A stretch of DNA of 64,000 nt from Thunnus maccoyii (taxonomy: Eukaryota > Chordata > Actinopteri > Scombriformes > Scombridae). The notes beneath the pieces were generated by a model. That model did no database searches and was not told where the DNA came from. It saw only the letters and a program-made list of their open reading frames with translations. The stretch is from assembly GCF_910596095.1 (NCBI RefSeq), contig NC_056536.1:13225291-13289290 (forward strand), given 5' to 3'. Position 1 is the stretch's first letter; each line of letters opens with the position of its first letter. Shown piece after piece: positions 57,481 to 64,000 of the stretch. Both the position numbers and the translations under genes were made by a program.

Positions 57481-60400
57481 GCAGGCAGGTGAGTGACGAT
57501 GTGTGTGTGTAGTCTAACACCGGCAGGCTGCTCAGCAACAGGTCTGCCAGCTGTTGACTTGCCCGAGGGTTTTGGTAACCTAATACTTTTAAAACAACAC
57601 CTTGAGTGTCATTAAAATGACCCCGGCAGTGGGGGAAAAAAAACAATTTGTGATGTTTGTTCTCTGCTGTTTTACAGTCAGTAAAACACGTTTTTTTGAT
57701 TGACGCTGTTCAATGTTTTTTTCAAAGCACATTTTTTAGTAACTTGTACAAACTAAGGGAGTCATACAGAGTAAAGAAGGGGCCTAAGAAACGCAATAAT
57801 GGCTGGATTTAGACCTACAACCACGGGATAAACACAGGATATTGTCGTCATTTTGGTGGATTAAAATGCAGCTCCTTTATAAACTGTAATACACCACGTA
57901 TGTTTACATTTCATTGTAAAAAGCTATCCTTTAAAGCCGCCCACATTTTAGTTTAATTATATCTCCTATCTGTAATTTCTGTGGTTGGTGAGGAGAGCAA
58001 GTAAACAGACTCAATCACCGGTTTTCACGATTAATGCAGACACAGGTGCGTGGTATTTGTTCACAAAATCTGTGTATGCTTGTTGTATTAAACCACTCCT
58101 GCACTGACATGCTGTTAGAAGACAGGAAGGTAAATGAAAGATTGATGATGTGTGAGCGGTCAGACAGAAGAAACCTTGATTTTAAACAAATGCAATGATC
58201 CTATGAATTAATTAAGATTTATTCATCTGTCTTCAAGGGCAAAGATAAAACGAGCAGAATGATGAGTCAGACCTTAAATGTAATCCCACAACTAAAGTGG
58301 GCACACCGAATTAGTCTTAAAAAGGGCAAAACAGCAGCACAAAAGACTCATCAAAGGCTGATTGAATTGTATATTGAAGTTATTTCCCTTTCATCCGTGT
58401 AATAATAAAGAATAAAGCAGCAATCCACGTGGAGCCTTTTGTGTGCAAACCAGTAATGATCATAAATAATTATATTTTATCAGCTGATTAATTCACATTC
58501 AAATGGGACAATTCATTATAAAAAAAATAAAAATGTCACAGTTCCATATGTGATTTCTTATGTATTTACAATCAGTATGTGGGCCACACAGTCACTGCAG
58601 CTGCTGCAAAAATAAAACCAGTCCACCCACACTGTACTGTGGTTAAAGGAGCCCTCACTGGTGGCCTGTGCTGAGCCCAGTTTCTCTCAAGCACCATTAA
58701 TCAACAAGGCCACTTTTGAGACTCAAACTTATACAAATATTTTTATAGAACCTGCTTCCATAACAGTGTGGCAAAACCATGCAGATTAGAGAATGTAAAT
58801 TTAATTAAGCTCATACAATTTGTTATAATTTATCAATTAATTCATCAACAATCATTAACTACTGAACTCTGCTTAATTACATGCCTCAATGGAGCTTCCA
58901 CAACTCCCCACTGACCAGGAAAACATGTTCAGGGCTAAATAACAGCATTTGTAAATAATTAGAATTGATAAAGTTTCTTTGTTTTATATTTGACAACGGC
59001 TATAGCTACGGAACCAATAATTATTATTATTAATACGAAAGCAATAATTTACCAACTACTGACATTTTTTACCATGATGTCAAGCATTTTAGTATCATCC
59101 GTACCAGTAGCCACTTCCTTTATATTTAGCTAATGTTCAAAAACGTCCTGTAAATTTCAGATGAAGTGAGTGTGTTCTCCATATATATATATACACACAC
59201 ACACAAGTGCCTGAGACGTTATTTCAGAGTCGATCTACTACGTTGCCTATGGCGCACTGCTATGCAGAGTGTGCCATTTCAGAATCACTAAGTGTACTAT
59301 CCCTCTCTCCGAAACAGTCAAGCAGCTACAGAGAATAATCTCTTGTTGTTAACTGAGTCCATGCATAATGGACAAAGTGAGGAAATTGAACACTGTCTAC
59401 TCAAAGGAGTGTTTGTGGCCCATGCAGGGGCCTTCGGTTCCACTGAATCCTCCTCTATCCTCAGCTGATACACAGCAGATTATAAGAGCTGCGGATGAGA
59501 GCGTGAGGCTTTGTGTTGTGAACATGTGTGTATATGATGAAGGATTACGCTTCATGATAACACCCAAAGGATCCTCAGAAGATGGCAGGGAGAGAGCCGC
59601 TGAGTTGTTATGTACTACACAATTGGAACCCAGTCATTGATTTTTGTTGGACTTTATTTTCCTCTCACAGTCACAAGGCCATTTCATGAAATGGTAACAA
59701 ATGCCCTTTAATGCCGGTGAAGAGGAAGGCTATAGTAGTTATATGGGCTATAAAGGATGCGGTGTGCCTCTGCCTAGAACCCAATGGTTTAGGATTAGAA
59801 ATCCAAGGATAAGAGATGACTCAGCGATTTCCCCATTCTGGCGAACTCAGAGAGAGTATCTGAGGGAAAAAAAAAAACTAATAGTGTAATTTATCATGTG
59901 AAACTCTGTGAAATTGTGCTGGTAACATTGCCTGAGAAATGATTGCAGGGCAGTTCCCCAAATGCTGGATGACCTGGAAGACGGTTTTATGACAAAGGGG
60001 TTTTACCATCTCAAATGAGGTCATATTAGCAGGGTACCATGATTATTGAGCAGTGTGCCAGAGTGAAAGAGCTCACACATTTAACAAATACAATAACTTA
60101 CAAGAAATGTATATGGAACACATTATCAAAACCATCTTTGCTTGCTCAGTAGATGGCAGAGTGCAACATATTAATTATACTATTCTTGCTCCAGACCTGT
60201 TGGGACATGTTAGACAGAGTGTAAGGTAACTAGGAAGCGGTCCAGCTGCAGCTCAGGCCCAGACACTTGTGAAGATAAAGTGCTAATCAGCAGGTCTGTT
60301 GGGTTTCCTAATTAAAAGAACGTACTTGGCACGTGCTGGCTATTTACACTGCATTAAGACAGCATCTAATCACACTAGCGGGGCCGGGGAACAACAGGAA

Positions 60401-63400
60401 ATTAGCTTTCTTTCACACACATGGCTTATGTTACATGATGATACTGTAAAAAACAGTTTATGAGGAATTGAACTGACGCTCACCTTGCCTTTTCTGCATA
60501 TTGTGTGTTGCCGCATTACACACACACGTGCACACACACATGTTCCTAAGTTCTGGGATGCCTGGAGGTGATGAACTGAGAGCACTATCCCTTAAATGAA
60601 AATCAATGGAAGCAGCCAATCTCTCTCTACAGTCAGTTTACACAATACCTCAAAGGATGGCAGCAGCACCTCACACTGCTAGCAAGATATCAACCTTTTA
60701 TTGCTTATGTGAGAAAGAGATGCGAGTAAAACAAAGATAATGACAGACAGATTTAGAAATTGATTCAGGTCTGTGTCTTGTGAACAAGGCCCTGTCCCTC
60801 TTTTTAATGCCTATCTTCAGTGCTGCCTAACTGGCCTTTGTTGCAACACACAATGCAAATGTTAATGGACACCCTCTCCTCATGAAATCCCCCCCCTTTT
60901 CTCTTCTCATGATTCTTCCCAACACTGCAGCTTGCACTGCAAAAAACTTGAAACAAGCCTGCATAAAAAGATCACCCACAAGTCACAAAGTGTAAACTGT
61001 TTGGGAGGAAAAAGCCGAGTGAACTGTGAAGATGACAGAGTTGAAAGGAAAAATGGTCCCAACAGGAATTTATTATTAACTACTGTACACCACAGAAAAT
61101 AATGGAGGGAAATGTTGTGGTAATGCGGTAGTAATAGCAGTCTGAGTTATTGTAAAACTCTGTAAAGGGTAAATCTTCCCTGGATCACGTGCTGTATAGC
61201 AGAAAAAAAGCTGCTGGAATATTGCATGATATTTTCAAGCATGTTGCACCTCTAGTCACAAGCCAATCAGTGAAGTTGAAGCAGGTTTTTTCCCCTCAGC
61301 TGTCGAGGGTAAAAGCAGTTTTCTGCTCAATATGATTAAGTGTTGATTTACACTTAATCAATCAATCAAAAATCTCATGTTTTCTGTTTATGCTGCCACC
61401 TAGAGGTAAAAATATTCACATTGCTGCAGTGATGCAACATTATACTGCAGTGCAGCGGCTGCAGTTACCTCACAATGTTGGGTGTAGTCAAAAATTTATT
61501 TAGCATTTTAACACAGACATACTGTCAAAATGGATTTCATTTTGTGTCTGTTGTAGGAATAGGCTGTTTAAAACACAAATAGCACTGCCTTAAAAAAAAA
61601 CAAAGTGTTGCCTCGGGTAACAGTGAGAAGATTTAATATAAATGAGTCTAGTTGGAGTAACACATCCATGAGCTTTAAGGTTTATAAGATGTCAAAACAC
61701 TGCAGAGCAGTTTTATAATACTAAGGAAGGGTTTTACTACTCAAGTCAAAACAGAAAAAATTTAATTCTTCCGACAATTACGGGGTAAAGAGGACAATCT
61801 CGCCATTCAGTTTCAAGGCATTCTAGCTGAATTTGTACTTACACATATTTATTGGTCAAAGCAGTGTGTTACCAGATGATGTTGTTTTGCACTACTGCAA
61901 AAGTAGAGTCATTTTTTTTCCTAACAACTCTACGTTTTTTGTTTTTTTTTTGGGCCAGAGCCCCCTACATCAGGACCCCCGCTGTGCCAATGCAACAGTC
62001 TCACTGTTTGTCGGTCTGAACACGGTGTTAGACAAGTAACACGACTACGGAGTCAGAACACTCCTGTTGTTACATTTTTTTAAGTTATAACATGTCAGCG
62101 CATACTTCACCTGAGTGGGTCTCCTGCAGATAACTGCAGGAGTTTGACAAGGAATGCCAAGGTCTTAGATTTGTTATGATCTTCACGAGGATGTCATTTC
62201 CTCTCCCATGACCTCCATCCCAACCCCCACCTCTTAACTCTTTTACCTCAGGCAAAGCACATAAACGTGGAGGGCGGGTCAATGTTAAAATGTCAACTTG
62301 CAGTCTACTGTTTGAAATGAGACCTGAAGGTGTGCAACCTTATACTGTTGATCTAATGTGAGTCTAAAAAGTTTCTGTCTTGCTTCACGTTATCTTCTCA
62401 AACTCAGTTGCTTGCTCTTCTACTTTTCTTGGTCTACTCATCGCTACAAGTACTGTGCATCCTAAATTCATACCAACTACTCATCCAAATCAGCTCCTTC
62501 ATTCTTCATCTCCATAAGCTATGTTATTTGCCTCTCTATTCTTCCACCTTCCAAACTTCATGTTCAGCAATCAGTGAAAAGCCACCAGATGCCACTCAGC
62601 TCTCTTCCAAACCCGTCAGCGCCAACAGCTACCGTCCCTCTCCACCATCGCCTCCGCTGCCAATTCACTACTGCCAGGCGCCAGCCCAGATGAGCTGCCC
62701 GTGGGCCTTTTGAAGGGCAGGCAGAAGGTATTACAACCGGTGACCGGATGTACCAGTTGGCTGTATGTTTCATGTCGAGCCGAAGTCCAAGGTGGAATTC
62801 AGAAATAGAAAATACACCTCTAGTAGCACCTTGGCACGGTGCTGTAATAAGGTGTAAATCCAAAACCTAATGAGGTGTAGGTGTTAAGTGAAAATTTTGG
62901 AAGGCATTCTTAGACTGCAAGACAAACACACACTAATCTCTCAGAGGGTGAGAAGGTAAGTGTTTTTTTTTTTAGAAAAAAAATATGGTAAGTATGAATT
63001 TGATTTATTCTTTAGTGCATTGATTAAAAGGAACAGCTGTGAAGGAGCAGCGTGTCTAGTCTGGATGTCTGATCTCCTTACCCTCAGGGTGAGCTCAGAC
63101 ACGCTGTGAAGTAAATTCATTTTGGCTGCTTGAATCCACAATCTTTTGATCACTTTTAGTTCATGACCATAGATAAAGGTTTTGAATATAGATTAACTGG
63201 TAAATTGAGATCAACTTTAGGCTAAGCTCCCTTTTCACTACAGCATGTATTCACCTGCTGAACTCATGCTTTCAACAGGTCTCTGTGTCCCTATACAAGG
63301 ACATGCCATATTAACATCCCAAGCATCCCATATTATCACAGTACTCCAACCCAATGGTACATAATTCATAAAAACAAAACAAACAAACAAAAAAAAAACA

Positions 63401-64000
63401 TGTGGATGAACAAACTCCCTCCGGTATCTGAGAGCTGGTCCACACTTAACAGTCAGGATGAACTTGACATGCAGCCAGTAGAGAAAGACTCTCTACTTCA
63501 TGTCAGCTTCCTTAACCAATGATGTCCACCAGAAAGCTTGGTATTGGGTTGGGTTATGCACATCAAGAAAAGCAGGTTTAAATTTGGGGATTTAATGGGA
63601 AATGTTTAACTAGGTACACTACAAATTTGGGCTGTGCAAGAAATATACTGCATATCCTAAGTACTAAGAATGTATGAAATATACTGGAAGTCTATTTTTG
63701 GTAATCCTAAATACCTATGAACACCTTAAATGTATGATTTCTATACATAAACATATCTTAAGATCAACTTTTAATACAGTCCGTACAACCATAGTGGTTT
63801 CAGTTTAATATTACTTCAATATAATACTTTTGAATGTAGACTTACGAGGTATATTAAGGGCTTGATTAGCTACAGTGTCAGATGGTCAATGGATGCACAT
63901 TGGCAGTTTCCATTTGCTAAAGACAAATCTACAAGCACTAACAAGAATTACACACAGTCTGAGACCTGACACTTTTGAATCCATCGATACGCACACACAC
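57481..64000. other. Upstream kazn region (intron or 5' flank), no gene recognised
   Basis: If longer kazn isoforms start beyond the window, this is intron. AT-rich stretches with many ATTA/TAAT cores at 58440-58530 and 58790-58880 and the block 59640-60400 look like possible regulatory DNA, by appearance only. A TA/CA run lies at about 59180-59206. The C-rich plus-strand frame at 62408-62713 shows no domain. The canonical first exon with MMEDNKQLAL was not found. Confidence 0.45.

Noticed and set aside
60484..60499. Another ATG plus phase-1 donor (MQKRQ then GTGAGC) that could also splice to the 41-kb kazn exon
   Set aside because: It is only five codons, in AT-rich sequence beside a CA repeat, without promoter-like context. 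Such matches are expected by chance in several kb.
62408..62713. Plus-strand 101-codon frame with a Pro/Ser-rich end
   Set aside because: No domain, no splice or promoter context and a biased composition; it is not supported as a gene.
1..64000. CRISPR arrays, bacterial operons, tRNA or rRNA genes, viral or defence systems
   Set aside because: None was seen. The window has vertebrate introns, splice sites and fish repeats throughout; the only tRNA-like sequence is the degenerate SINE at 563-650.

Overview
The window is vertebrate genomic DNA, most likely from a percomorph-type teleost. It is AT-rich, gene-sparse and full of long introns and microsatellites. It carries fish-style interspersed repeats: a tRNA-derived SINE fragment, TTAA-flanked MITEs and an RTE-like LINE. 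There is no bacterial, viral or operon-like organisation. All recognisable protein-coding sequence lies on the minus strand and belongs to two neighbouring genes, whose order and orientation (kazn upstream of tmem51 on one strand) match the human KAZN-TMEM51 neighbourhood.

Region 1 to about 6.6 kb holds tmem51: two coding exons (4507-4095 and 3462-3060) that join in frame into a 271-residue two-pass membrane protein, with a probable non-coding first exon ending at 6366 and a GC-box promoter near 6.63 kb. A long 3' UTR or intergenic stretch fills 1-3059. Region 6.6-11.6 kb is intergenic.

Region 12.6-57 kb holds kazn (kazrin). Fourteen coding exons can be placed with GT/AG sites and compatible phases. 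Beginning at a small candidate first exon (57053-57023) they sum to 2112 nt, an open 703-residue protein: a coiled-coil half (exons at 41.0, 26.7, 25.9 and 24.2 kb), a basic linker (22.5 and 21.9 kb), and three liprin-type SAM domains (15.9-13.5 kb) with a C-terminal tail ending in TNV. The 21.9 kb exon works as a switch. If its internal splice donor is ignored, translation runs to a stop at 21759 and gives a short kazrin (342 residues from the same start) without SAM domains. If the donor is used, the SAM exons are joined. The canonical 5' exons of the longest human N-terminus were not found and probably lie beyond 64 kb.

The large kazn introns (26.7-40.8 kb and 41-57 kb) and the upstream region 57-64 kb hold transposable elements and unexplained sequence. 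A 2.28-kb RTE-like LINE at 34295-36575 has an exact 17-bp target-site duplication and has lost its reverse-transcriptase core. A non-autonomous DNA element of about 826 bp with 19-bp perfect inverted ends lies at 39629-40454. Two MITEs with TTAA ends sit in kazn introns. The observations most worth checking are a previously unplaced, frame-preserving 84-nt candidate cassette exon (25250-25333) and the candidate alternative first exon at 57.0 kb. No wholly new biological system was seen.
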